From Mucilaginibacter jinjuensis (lineage in GTDB: Bacteria; Bacteroidota; Bacteroidia; Sphingobacteriales; Sphingobacteriaceae), in NCBI RefSeq assembly GCF_028596025.1, contig NZ_CP117167.1, positions 4,588,001-4,652,000 on the forward strand: a stretch of 64,000 bases of DNA, in the 5' to 3' direction. A program made the position numbers and the translations under genes. Positions 40,993-51,000 of the stretch are shown in pieces (the first letter of the stretch is position 1; each line of letters starts with the position of its first letter). The notes beneath the pieces were generated by a model, which saw only the letters and a list, made by a program, of their open reading frames with translations, did no database searches and was not told the origin of the DNA.

Positions 40993-43326
40993 ATGAAAAA
41001 ATTAAAGCAGTTTATTTTCTATTCACTACTCGTTTTTCCTGCCCTGTTGCAGGCGCAAACAAAAAAACACTTTACCATTTCAGGAACAATTAAAGATAAA
41101 ACAAACGGCGAAACCCTGCCCGCCGCAACCGTGAGCTTCTTAGAACTGCCCGGCAAAGGGATTACCACCAATAGCTATGGTTTTTACTCCATCGCCCTAC
41201 CCGAAGGTAATTACACCATGCTTACTACCTATACCGGTTATATTACCGATACCGTAAAAATTCAGCTCACTAAAAACTTGCTGCATAATTTAAGCCTTAC
41301 TTCAGGACAAAACCAGTTGAAAGAGGTTGTGGTTAAAAGCAGCTCATCTAAAAGCAAAAACATTTTAAACCTGCCTCCCGGTGTACAACGCCTCACTATT
41401 AATGAGGTGAAAAATGTGCCCGTATTAATGGGTGAAAAAGACATTTTGAAAACCATCCAGCTCCTGCCCGGCATTGTTTCAGCTGGCGATGGTAACGCGG
41501 GGTTCTTTGTACGCGGTGGCGGTTCTGATCAGAACCTGATGCTGCTGGACGAGGCAACTGTTTACAATGCTTCTCACGTTTTCGGTTTCTTCTCCGTTTT
41601 TAACTCAGATGCGATCAAGGATATCTCTATCTATAAAGCCGGTATGCCAGCCAATTACGGCGGGCGACTTTCTTCTGTAGAAGATATCCAGATGAATGAT
41701 GGCAATAACCAGAAATTTGGCGTAAGCGGCGGGCTTGGTCTTATTGCGTCCCGGTTGACTGTAGAAGGCCCGTTATTTGACCATAGAGGTTCTTTTATCA
41801 TCAGCGCCAGGAGAAGTTATGCCGATCTGTTTACCGGCTTTGCCAAGGATACTACGGTTAAAAACAGCAAACTTTATTTCTATGATCTTAACCTGAAAGC
41901 CAATTATCAGATCAACGATAACAACAAGATCTTTTTATCAGGCTATTTTGGGAAGGACGTAATGTCGATCAAAGACCTTTTCGGCCTTGATTATGGCAAC
42001 ATGACCGGTACCTTAAGGCTGAACCATATTTTCAGCAGCAAATTATTCTCTAATACTTCGTTGATCTACAGTAAATACAATTACAACGTACATATTGAGG
42101 ATAATAGCAATGATGTGAAGGTTACCTCTGCCATCAATGATCTTCACTTTAAACAGGATTTCAACTATTACCTTAACACGGCTAATAAATTAAGTTTTGG
42201 GTTCGAAACCACGTTGCATTTAACGCAGCCGGGTGATGCGGCTTCTTCCCAATCATCAAGCTACAATGATATTTCGTTGCAAAGAAAGCACTCGCTGGAA
42301 AGCGCACTATATGTTTCCGACGAGTGGAATGCATCTAACAAGTTAAAGATCACCTACGGGCTTCGTTTAAGTGAACTGAACGTGCTAGGCCCAGGCACAT
42401 TCTATACTTATGATCAAAATGGCAATAAGGCCGATAGTGCACATTATAACAGCGGGCAGATTGTTAAATCATACTTCACCCCAGAACCCCGTATAGCTGC
42501 AAGTTACCAGTTGAATGAGCAGAGCTCTATTAAACTTTCGTATGACCGGAACGTGCAGAATATTCACTTGCTGAGCAATTCTACCTTCTCATCAACAAGC
42601 GTTTACCTGCCAAGCAGCAACAATATCAAACCGGAAATAGCTGATCAGATCTCGACCGGATACTACCGTACCTTCCATCAGAATGCGTACGAGTTTTCGA
42701 CCGAGTTGTATTATAAAAAACTCCAGAACCAGATCGATTACAAGAACGGCGCGGATTTAATAGGTAATGAGAATGTAGAGGCAGATCTGCTTTATGGCAG
42801 TGGCCGGGCTTATGGTTGGGAAACTTTCTTTAAAAAGAAAACCGGCCGGTTTACCGGTTGGTTGAGCTATACCCTATCGCGCACCGAAAGGAAAATAGCC
42901 GGAATTAACGATGGAAACTATTACCCTGCAACGCAGGATCAAACCCACCATATTTCATTAGTAGGTATGTACCAGGCTACTAAGAAATGGACTTTCTCTG
43001 CCGATTTTGTTTACAACACGGGCAACGCCGTAACATGGCCTTCGCAAAAATTTTCTGTAGACGGCGCACCGGTTTATTACTACGGCGAGCGTAACAGCAG
43101 CCGCATGCCAGCCTACCAACGCCTTGACCTGGGTGCAACCCTGCTGGCTAAGAAAACGGCTAAATATGAAAGTAGCTGGACTTTCTCGATCTATAATTCG
43201 TATGGTTATGCCAACCCTTATACCATCGAGTTCCAGGTTGATCCTAAAAACGCAAACAAAACACAGGTACTGCAGACTACACTTTTCAAAACTGTACCTG
43301 CCGTTACTTATAACTTTAAATTCTAA
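40993..43326 (+). CDS. TonB-dependent receptor with carboxypeptidase-like N-domain
   Basis: This 777-aa outer-membrane protein has a signal peptide to about 22, a CarboxypepD_reg-like domain (about 27-108: FTISGTIKDKTNGETLPAAT) and a plug (about 125-235: LPGIVSAGDGNAGFFVRGGG..NLMLLDEATVYNASH). A 22-strand-type barrel follows, ending in a C-terminal aromatic residue (VTYNFKF). It imports an unknown ligand with TonB/ExbBD energy. The DUF4249 lipoprotein gene starts 5 bp after its stop; this pair is a frequent SusC/SusD-like unit in Bacteroidota whose ligand is not known. Confidence 0.9.
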   Translation: MKKLKQFIFYSLLVFPALLQAQTKKHFTISGTIKDKTNGETLPAATVSFLELPGKGITTNSYGFYSIALPEGNYTMLTTYTGYITDTVKIQLTKNLLHNLSLTSGQNQLKEVVVKSSSSKSKNILNLPPGVQRLTINEVKNVPVLMGEKDILKTIQLLPGIVSAGDGNAGFFVRGGGSDQNLMLLDEATVYNASHVFGFFSVFNSDAIKDISIYKAGMPANYGGRLSSVEDIQMNDGNNQKFGVSGGLGLIASRLTVEGPLFDHRGSFIISARRSYADLFTGFAKDTTVKNSKLYFYDLNLKANYQINDNNKIFLSGYFGKDVMSIKDLFGLDYGNMTGTLRLNHIFSSKLFSNTSLIYSKYNYNVHIEDNSNDVKVTSAINDLHFKQDFNYYLNTANKLSFGFETTLHLTQPGDAASSQSSSYNDISLQRKHSLESALYVSDEWNASNKLKITYGLRLSELNVLGPGTFYTYDQNGNKADSAHYNSGQIVKSYFTPEPRIAASYQLNEQSSIKLSYDRNVQNIHLLSNSTFSSTSVYLPSSNNIKPEIADQISTGYYRTFHQNAYEFSTELYYKKLQNQIDYKNGADLIGNENVEADLLYGSGRAYGWETFFKKKTGRFTGWLSYTLSRTERKIAGINDGNYYPATQDQTHHISLVGMYQATKKWTFSADFVYNTGNAVTWPSQKFSVDGAPVYYYGERNSSRMPAYQRLDLGATLLAKKTAKYESSWTFSIYNSYGYANPYTIEFQVDPKNANKTQVLQTTLFKTVPAVTYNFKF

Positions 43327-43331
43327 TACAG

Positions 43332-44120
43332 ATGAAAAATATCAGATCCATCATAGCATTATTTGCACTCGCTATTACGGTTTATTCATGCACCAAAACA
43401 ATAGAACCACCGCTGGTTAACTCACCGCCGCAACTGGTTATTGAAGGCGCTGTAAGTGATACCGCCGGCCCTTATCATGTAAACATCTCTAAGTCGGTAG
43501 ATTTTTATGCTGATAATACTTACCCCGGCGTTTCTGGCGCAACGGTAACTATTACAGATCAAACTGCAGGTGTAAATGATGTACTGACAGAAACTTCGAC
43601 AGGAACGTATACCACCCATACCATAGTTGGTAAACCCGGTAACACTTATCAACTTAAAGTAGTGCTGGATGGTAAAACGTATACCTCTACATCAACCATG
43701 CCTTACGCGGTAGCGCTGGATTCGATCACCTTTGATCATACCATTGTGAAAAACCTGATACAACCCGTGGTGCATTTTCAAGACCCTGCTGCTTATACCA
43801 ATTATTATAAGTTTTCGGTTGAGGTAAATGGCGTAAAGGTAAAACGGTTCCAGACTTTTGAAGACCGCCTTTCTAATGGTAAATACATCAACACCGATGT
43901 GGCCTTGGATACCGGTGCAATCAAAAAGAATGACATCGTTAACGTGAGCCTCGTTACCACAGACAAAGGTGCATACACGTTTTTATCAGAAGCAGAAAAC
44001 ATTGCTTTCTATAATTCTCAACAGGCAGCTCCGGCTACGCCAACTTCAAACATATCCGGCGGGTGCCTTGGTTATTTCAGCGCACAAACGGTTAGCAGCA
44101 AGAAAAGGAAACTTGAGTAA
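43332..44120 (+). CDS. DUF4249 lipoprotein
   Basis: This 262-aa protein has a lipoprotein signal (MKNIRSIIALFALAITVYSC, acylated Cys20). The DUF4249 beta-sandwich follows: PPQLVIEGAVSDTAGPYHVNI and SGATVTITDQ. The product is shorter than usual DUF4249 proteins as I remember them, but the frame ends cleanly with a terminator behind it. It would sit on the outer membrane as the surface partner of the preceding receptor. Confidence 0.85.
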   Translation: MKNIRSIIALFALAITVYSCTKTIEPPLVNSPPQLVIEGAVSDTAGPYHVNISKSVDFYADNTYPGVSGATVTITDQTAGVNDVLTETSTGTYTTHTIVGKPGNTYQLKVVLDGKTYTSTSTMPYAVALDSITFDHTIVKNLIQPVVHFQDPAAYTNYYKFSVEVNGVKVKRFQTFEDRLSNGKYINTDVALDTGAIKKNDIVNVSLVTTDKGAYTFLSEAENIAFYNSQQAAPATPTSNISGGCLGYFSAQTVSSKKRKLE

Positions 44121-44178
44121 TAAACACCGGATGGTGATAATGCCAGAAACTTAGCTTAATCATTTTTTACTAACAACG

Positions 44179-44222
44179 GGTCAATAGCTGTTCTGTTTAA
44201 AGAACGGCTATTGGCCTTTTGT
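44179..44222 (+). terminator. Terminator after the receptor operon
   Basis: CAATAGC(t)GTTCT (44182-44194) pairs with AGAACGGCTATTG (44201-44213), followed by CCTTTTGTT. One mismatch or bulge in the stem. Confidence 0.7.
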
Positions 44223-44335
44223 TGTGTAAGAAATTTAATGAGGTGTAATGATTATACTTTTATATTTTTGCCCGTGCAGGGAAATCTTTGGGCACAACCG
44301 GTCTCAATTAATTCCGATCAATTAGCATTATATTC

Positions 44336-46012
44336 TTGAACTCGCTCCAAAGACTCACTCATCTACCTTTTTTACTCCCTGCCCTGCTTTTATGCTGCTT
44401 AGAAACTCATGCGCAAGGCAAACTGATGCAACAGGTAAGCATTGCCAGTAATGAGAAAATGAAACTGGGCACCCTGCTCCAAAAAGTGGCTTACAAAAGC
44501 AATTTCAGTTTTGTTTACAATAACCAGTATGTACGTGCTGATAGTGTGGTAGCTGTTAGGCCCTATAACGGCAGGCTTGATAACTTCCTGAATAAACTTT
44601 TTGGCAGCAATTATGAATTTAAGGAAGTACCCGGCTATATCGTGATCAGGCACGCGCCCGGCAGATTCTATATGGTTGCCGATGCAGACCGGAGCCAGCC
44701 AGATCAGATCCTGATCAAAGGCCATGTGATGGATGTACAGACTAATCAAAATATCAGCGGGGTTAGCGTTTATGAAAAGAATTTCTCCACCTCTACACTC
44801 ACCGATGCGCAGGGGAATTTTGAACTAAGGCTTAAAAAGCCCGATGGCCAATATATGTTGACTGCATCTAAAGACAATTACAGGGATACATCCCTTTACC
44901 TGCTTCAGGATGTGGTTATTGTAAATTCAACAGTAAAAGAAAAAAGGTATAAATATGATCCCACCGCCGATCAAAGCAAATTTAAAAAGCGGAACGGCCT
45001 GAGCCGCTTATTTGTATCATCCAAACAAATGATCCAGGACATGAACCTGGGCGGTTTGTTCCAGTACAGCCCTTACCAAATATCACTTACACCGGGGCTT
45101 AGTTCGCACGGTATGTTTAACAGCCAGGTAATTAACCATGTTTCAATCAACCTTATAGGTGGTTATACAGCCGGGATAGATGGCGTGGAATTATCAGGCG
45201 GTTTTAATATTGACCGTAGCGATGTGAAATACTTCCAGGCGGCAACTTTGTTCAATTTCGTGGGCCGAAATTTTAAAGGCGTTCAACTGGCTGGGTTATA
45301 TAATCATGTTGTAAACAATGCGTCGGGTTTTCAGGCTTCAGGGATTATTAATATCGCACACAATTTTAAATCAGGCGTACAAGCTACCCTGGTGGGTAAC
45401 TTTGTCGATACCTCTGGCGGCGTTCAGGTTTCGTATATAGTTAACAGGGCTAAAAGTGTAGCAGGAACCCAAATTGCTGCTATTCTGAACAGGGCTAAAA
45501 AAGTGAAAGGAATCCAGATAGGCCTGATCAATATTGCCGATAGCAGCGATTATACGCTTGGGGTGCTAAACCTGGTTAAAAATGGAGACAAGGGTATTGG
45601 TATTAGTGCGGATAATGCATCGACGCTCCATTTAGAGTTTCGCTCGGGCGGGCATACCCTCTATGGTGTGGTTGGTTATGAGTACAATAACGTCAGTCGT
45701 GTCAGCGGCCTTGACCTCGGTTTTGGTGTCCACACTTTAAGGGTGAAACGATTTGGTCTGGATGCAGAATATACCAGCCAAAATGGGATTAGTTTTACCA
45801 GTGTGCAGGGCAACGTCCACTCTCTAAAAATGCTGCCTACTTATACCTATCACCGCTTCCGTTTATTCGCCGGGCCAACTTTGGACCTGGCCCGTTCCCC
45901 TGAAGATAATCAACTGAAGACTTCCGGCTGGGTAATTAACCAGCATTTCGAGAACGGGAACAAGATTGTCTGGAGCTCTGGTTTTAACTACGGCTTGCAA
46001 TTCCTTTTGTAA
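44336..46012 (+). CDS. STN/carboxypeptidase-like domain surface-repeat protein
   Basis: This 558-aa exported protein starts at TTG (44336), needed to keep the signal peptide (HLPFLLPALLLCCLETHAQ). Residues about 30-105 form an STN (secretin/TonB N-terminal) domain, and 128-205 a CarboxypepD_reg-like domain (ILIKGHVMDVQTNQNISGVS). The second half is built of repeated G-x-Q-h...N units (GVQLAGLYNHV, GVQATLVGNFV, GTQIAAILNRA, GIQIGLINIA), as in LA_2272-type surface-repeat proteins. The STN domain and the adjacent FecR/sigma pair suggest a role in surface signalling rather than transport. Confidence 0.75.
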   Translation: MNSLQRLTHLPFLLPALLLCCLETHAQGKLMQQVSIASNEKMKLGTLLQKVAYKSNFSFVYNNQYVRADSVVAVRPYNGRLDNFLNKLFGSNYEFKEVPGYIVIRHAPGRFYMVADADRSQPDQILIKGHVMDVQTNQNISGVSVYEKNFSTSTLTDAQGNFELRLKKPDGQYMLTASKDNYRDTSLYLLQDVVIVNSTVKEKRYKYDPTADQSKFKKRNGLSRLFVSSKQMIQDMNLGGLFQYSPYQISLTPGLSSHGMFNSQVINHVSINLIGGYTAGIDGVELSGGFNIDRSDVKYFQAATLFNFVGRNFKGVQLAGLYNHVVNNASGFQASGIINIAHNFKSGVQATLVGNFVDTSGGVQVSYIVNRAKSVAGTQIAAILNRAKKVKGIQIGLINIADSSDYTLGVLNLVKNGDKGIGISADNASTLHLEFRSGGHTLYGVVGYEYNNVSRVSGLDLGFGVHTLRVKRFGLDAEYTSQNGISFTSVQGNVHSLKMLPTYTYHRFRLFAGPTLDLARSPEDNQLKTSGWVINQHFENGNKIVWSSGFNYGLQFLL

Positions 46013-46047
46013 AATCCTGTCAAATTATTCTGCGTTAATTAAAAGCC

Positions 46048-47034
46048 TCATTTACTTTTAAGGATAATATTATCCCCTACCTGTTCCATTCTAAGATCCG
46101 GAGTGGTGAGTAACAATACCTGCAGGAACTTATCTACCGATTCTTTCTTAAATGTACCTGTTAACGGTAAATTACTCAGGCGTTTATCTGCAATAACAAT
46201 GTGCGAATCATAAGCCTCGTTAATGGTTTCAATTACACGCCATAGGGGTGTTTTATTGGCAATAAACTCATTGCTCCTGTAATAGTTATACAACAAATCG
46301 GTACTCGCTTCCACATGGAGCTGCTTGTCGGCATTATTAACAACAACCTTTTGTTGTGGGTTAAGTTGTACCGCTGCTTTATCTTTACTAACCCGTACAA
46401 TGCCGCTCTCTACCACAACTTCAACATTTTTGGTATGGCTCTTAACATTAAATGCCGTACCGATATCGCGGATATTTACGCCATCTGTATGTACAATAAA
46501 GGGTACCGAAGCGTTGTGCTTTACTTCAAAAAATGCCTCGCCTGTTAGTTTAACTTCCCTGGTCTTTTTAAAATCGGTTACGCAGCTTACACTCGAGTAC
46601 CGGTTTAAATGAACAATGGAACCATCTGATAAGGTATCAACCACTGCCTTATCTTTACTGGTGAATGATTGCAGCTGTCCGTTTAAACCGGCATGCTGGT
46701 TATAGAAGTAGTAGGCTACCGAAGCCCCGCCTGCAAAAATCAAAATCGCAGCTGCCATTTGTAGCCAGGGGGTAAGTGTAGTAATTGATCTTACCTTCCC
46801 CTTATTATTTAAAGCGTCTCTTTTTACCTTAAATTTCTCCCATTGCTCATTTTCATCCGCCGGGCTTTGCTGGGCAAGTTGTTGGCTCTGCTCCAGGATA
46901 AACTTAGCTTGTTCTAATTTGTGCATATTGGCCTTATCCTCCTTCAACCATAATTCCATGGCATCCCGCTCTGTATCTGTCGTTTCCCCAAGAATATACC
47001 TGATCAGCATATCTTCATCTGTTTCCTCTTTCAT
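46048..47034 (-). CDS. FecR-family anti-sigma factor
   Basis: This 328-aa inner-membrane protein has a cytoplasmic sigma-binding part (1-85), one transmembrane helix (about 89-111), a periplasmic FecR domain (VVDTLSDGSIVHLNRYSS... GEAFFEVKHNASVPFIVHT) and a C-terminal DUF4974 domain (TPLWRVIETINEAYDSHIVIAD...PLTGTFKKESVDKFLQVL). It holds the sigma factor inactive until signalled by a receptor's STN domain. The ATG overlaps the stop of the sigma gene by 4 bp. Confidence 0.92.
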   Translation of the reverse strand: MKEETDEDMLIRYILGETTDTERDAMELWLKEDKANMHKLEQAKFILEQSQQLAQQSPADENEQWEKFKVKRDALNNKGKVRSITTLTPWLQMAAAILIFAGGASVAYYFYNQHAGLNGQLQSFTSKDKAVVDTLSDGSIVHLNRYSSVSCVTDFKKTREVKLTGEAFFEVKHNASVPFIVHTDGVNIRDIGTAFNVKSHTKNVEVVVESGIVRVSKDKAAVQLNPQQKVVVNNADKQLHVEASTDLLYNYYRSNEFIANKTPLWRVIETINEAYDSHIVIADKRLSNLPLTGTFKKESVDKFLQVLLLTTPDLRMEQVGDNIILKSK

Positions 47035-47600
47035 GATCTGAATATTTTTAATAATAAAACTGCTATCAATGGCAAAAACTCTCTCATTTCGCCACGTAAA
47101 ATTTTTAATGCTTTGCCCATCTGCGTTTCTACTGTTTTAATAGAAATGCCCAATTCATCGGCAATCTGGCGGTACTTTAACTCTTCGAACCTGCTTAGAT
47201 GGAAAACTGTCCGGCACTTCTCAGGTAACTTATTAAGCGCTGCAGATAGTTTGGATTGCACATCGCGCAGGTAAATCGTATTGGCTGCATTGTCAGATTC
47301 ATCCTTCATGGCAAATGCCGTCCTCGACTGGTATTGCTGATGCACCTTTTCGCGTCGTATCAGGTTAAGGCAGTCATGATAAGCCGCCTTATACAAATAC
47401 GACCGGATCGAGGTATGCATTTCCGGCAATTCGCGCTTTTCCCATAGCTTCAGAAACAGTCCCTGCACCACTTCTTCTGCCTTATCCCAATCCTTTAAAA
47501 ACGAAAAGGCATAGGCATGAAGCTCCTTAAAATGGGCCTTAAACAAAGTCTCAAATTCAACCTCGCCAAATAAACCTGCCGTTAATTGCTTTTCATTCAT
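47031..47600 (-). CDS. ECF RNA polymerase sigma factor
   Basis: This 189-aa protein has sigma region 2 (about 12-85: LFKAHFKELHAYAFSFLKDWDKAEEVVQGLFLKLWEKR) and region 4 (about 125-178: LNKLPEKCRTVFHLSRFEELKYRQIADELGISIKTVETQMGKALKILR). It belongs to the Bacteroidota ECF group that works with FecR. Its target is probably a TonB receptor promoter. It is coupled to the FecR gene by overlap. Confidence 0.92.
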   Translation of the reverse strand: MNEKQLTAGLFGEVEFETLFKAHFKELHAYAFSFLKDWDKAEEVVQGLFLKLWEKRELPEMHTSIRSYLYKAAYHDCLNLIRREKVHQQYQSRTAFAMKDESDNAANTIYLRDVQSKLSAALNKLPEKCRTVFHLSRFEELKYRQIADELGISIKTVETQMGKALKILRGEMREFLPLIAVLLLKIFRS

Positions 47601-47838
47601 TGTTGGGTACTGATTTTGACATCATTTGGGAAGTTAATCCAAGATTTCCAAATCCCGTTATTTTATTTTCCATACTTACAACCAGGTGCCGATAGCTATT
47701 AACATCATCTTTGCTTTGTTTGATGACACATTGATTAGGGTTTACCCTGATTGGGTAAGAGAAAAATATGTTTAAGATTGGGCGCGCGTTCGACAGCATG
47801 ATCGATGATCAAACACCTTTTCTGTTTATAAACAATTA

Positions 47839-47925
47839 GCACGTCATTGCGAGGTACGAAGCAATCGCGAACTATACAGAGCGGCTCTTCAAGTCGGGAT
47901 TGCTTCGTACCTCGCAATGACGTGC
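47839..47925. repeat. REP-like 28-bp inverted repeat
   Basis: GCACGTCATTGCGAGGTACG AAGCAATC (47839-47866) is exactly complementary to 47898-47925, with a 31-nt loop. The CGTCATTGCGAGG...GAAGCAATC sequence is a dispersed extragenic palindrome I recognise from several bacterial genomes. It sits between the sigma gene and the macroglobulin gene. Confidence 0.8.
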
Positions 47926-48075
47926 TTATGAAGATAACAAAAACCACTTAATCTCTCAGCGTGAATGATTCCCTCAATCACCCAGAATAAAAATATTTTC
48001 ACTTCATTTATGGAAAAGTGATAACTAAGGCATCCTTAAATAAAAATCACTAAATTGAACATCAAACCTTGTGCA

Positions 48076-51000
48076 ATGAAACCTCTTCCTCTTAATTTCC
48101 TTAAGTATATTCTGCTTACTATACTGGTGTTTAAATTAACAGACGGAACCTGCCAAACTGCCTCCGACTCGTCAAATACTAAAAGTATTGAAAGCCTTGA
48201 AACTGCAATTGTAGAAAACAAAACGTTGGTACAAACCCGGCAGGAACTGGAAGTTATAAAGAAGCAGGCACAGAAAGCCAACAATGATGTTTTATTAGCC
48301 CGCAGTTTATATGACCTGATGCAGATACGCGACAGGCGGACGGAAGACACCTTGTATTTCCGCAATAGCGCTTTTATTGATACGCTTTTACAAAACAAAC
48401 CACGGCCTGCCCTCAGGGCAATTTTATTGGTTATGCGGGCCCAGCGCATCAGTAACTTTGATAGCAGATCATTACGCTTTAACGGGGCAACTTATCGCAC
48501 TAAAGATTTAAAAACTGATTATGCAGCCCTAACCCGCAGTCAACGCGATAGTTTGGTAGAAAATGACCTCAATGCAGCAGTACAATACCGTAACACAAAG
48601 ATTGATGGCAAACAACTATTCTGGCTTTCATCCAACCCTGATGTTTTTTTGTTCGACCCCAAATTTGAGGACATTGTTTTAGCAGAACGGGTAAATCTGC
48701 TGGCATCGAGGCGTTTTTATAGTAACGAGGCCAGGCCTTCACTAACAAACTGGCTGTCTCTAAATTCAACAGATTTCAGAAGCAAACTGGATAGCCTTGC
48801 AGCCTACGCTAAAAACAGCAATATTATGGCGGCTTATCAGCACTGGCTTTCATTTCATAAAACAGATGCCGGTGTTTCTGCTTTTATCGAATCACTGGCA
48901 AGAAAAAACATCTATCTGAATGGCAATGCCGATTCGCTCACACGCAACATTTATATTAAATATTTGCAGGCAGGCATCACCTCGCCTTATGCTGAACTTA
49001 AAGCCCATTCGGTGTATCAACTGTGCCTTACCTGGAATGAAGAGGGTAACAAGTATGCCAGTTTTGGGAATCAATACACTTACGATTTTTACCGCAATTT
49101 CGCCCCTCAGTATCAGTTTTACCCGGCCAAGGCGCTTGAATTATACGAGCAAAATAAAAACCTGATATTAAAGTACCCAGTGTTTAATACGGTGCTTAAT
49201 TCAATGGCGCTGCAAATCAAGGCAAGTACCATTCGTATTGAAATGGATAATCAGCATCTCCCCGGCAATGAAATCCCGATCAGGGCTATGTACAGAAACG
49301 TCGATAAATTATATTACCGGGTTATCCGTATTGGTTCAACCGAGCTGCCGGGGGCTGCAATGGTTAAGGCTACCGCGCAACTTTTAAACCACGAACCAGT
49401 AGCACAAGGCGATTTTGCCTTGCCCCTGCCTGCCGATCATAACAAGCATGGCGTTTACTTAAAATTGAAGCAATTACCCGCAGGGCATTACCGCTTGCTG
49501 TTTAGTAAAACGCCGATTAAGACCGATAGTTATGATATTAACAACCTGCCTTTTGAAGTTACCGGCATAACTGCCATTAACAGCGATGAGAGAATATATA
49601 TCCTCGACCGCAAAACTGGGTTCCCCCTGGTTGGTGCACAGGTTAAGGCGTTTAAGAAAAAAGAACGGGTTGCTATTGAAGGTGTAATTAATGCCAATGG
49701 TTATATCAATATTGAGGAAGATACTGCCGATAGCCTCAACATTACATACAAGGGCGATACCACCGGCTATAACTTTTATGTTCGTACCAATAACCTGCGT
49801 AATGATGTATATAACAAACACGATTACGATAACCTCGCCGATTTTTACAACGAAAAGGTTAGAACCGAGATTTTTACCGACAGAAGCATTTACAGACCCG
49901 GCCAAACGGTACATTACAAGATTATTTTTTTAACCAACGACCCCAACACAGGCGACCCTATACTTTTTAACAGCGCAAATATTGGGGAAGACAATTTGAA
50001 GAAATGGTTACAGAATGCCAACGACAAAATAATGCTGCAGGATCCTTTTAATAAGAAAATAGACTCTGCCTTACTAAAAATAAACGATTACGGAAGTTTT
50101 GCCGGCTCCTTTACTATCCCCAAAACTGCAGCAACCGGCAATTGGCGAATTGATTCTGAACCAAGAAGTAGCTACCAAAACAATGGCAGTTTCCGGGTAG
50201 AAGAATACAAAAGGCCTACCATCGAGCTAAATATGGAGAAGCAGAAAAAAATGCTGCTCCCCGGTGAACCTTTTGTGATCAAATTTAAATTAAGATCATT
50301 TAACGGTGCCGATCTGGGCAATCTGCCTGTTAATTATACCATAAGCCGTAACGGGCGCATTCTTGTAGGAAAGAGTAATCACAATGATTATATTGATGTT
50401 AAATTGATCAACAAAACAGGCTATACTGATGAAAAAGGTGAACTTTCGATCCCGGTGACAGATACGGTAGTTGCCAAAGCCAACCTAAGCGATTCTGTTA
50501 TCTGGAATTTTAACTACCACATAGAAGCAACCGCGACCGATGCTACAGGCGAAAGTACCGAGCTGAGTGAAAGGTTCAACATTAGCTCACGCCCTGTTAG
50601 TATCAGCTTTCCGTTAGATAAAACTTACGACAGGCAGGCGCTCCCTGCGTTGAACGTAAACACCAGTGCCGAATTTGAGGGCGTGGTAAGCCGCAACGTA
50701 AACATCAAACTTTATAAGGTAAGCAATCCCGGCTTTAGCCTGAATAGCATTAAGCCTGTAGACCAATGGTATTATGATAAGGCCGACTGGTACACCTGGT
50801 TTCCGAACAACGCCAATGCCCGGCCTGTAAAGCAAGAGAAAACCCTGATACTCGATACCGTGATTAACACAGCTACTCACGGTAAATTTATACTACCCAA
50901 AAACAAGATTGCCGTTGGCTTTTACCAGCTTTTTGCCGAAGTAAAAGAGAATGGAAAAATTACCGGGCAGTATAACAACAACTTTAATGTATTTGATAGC

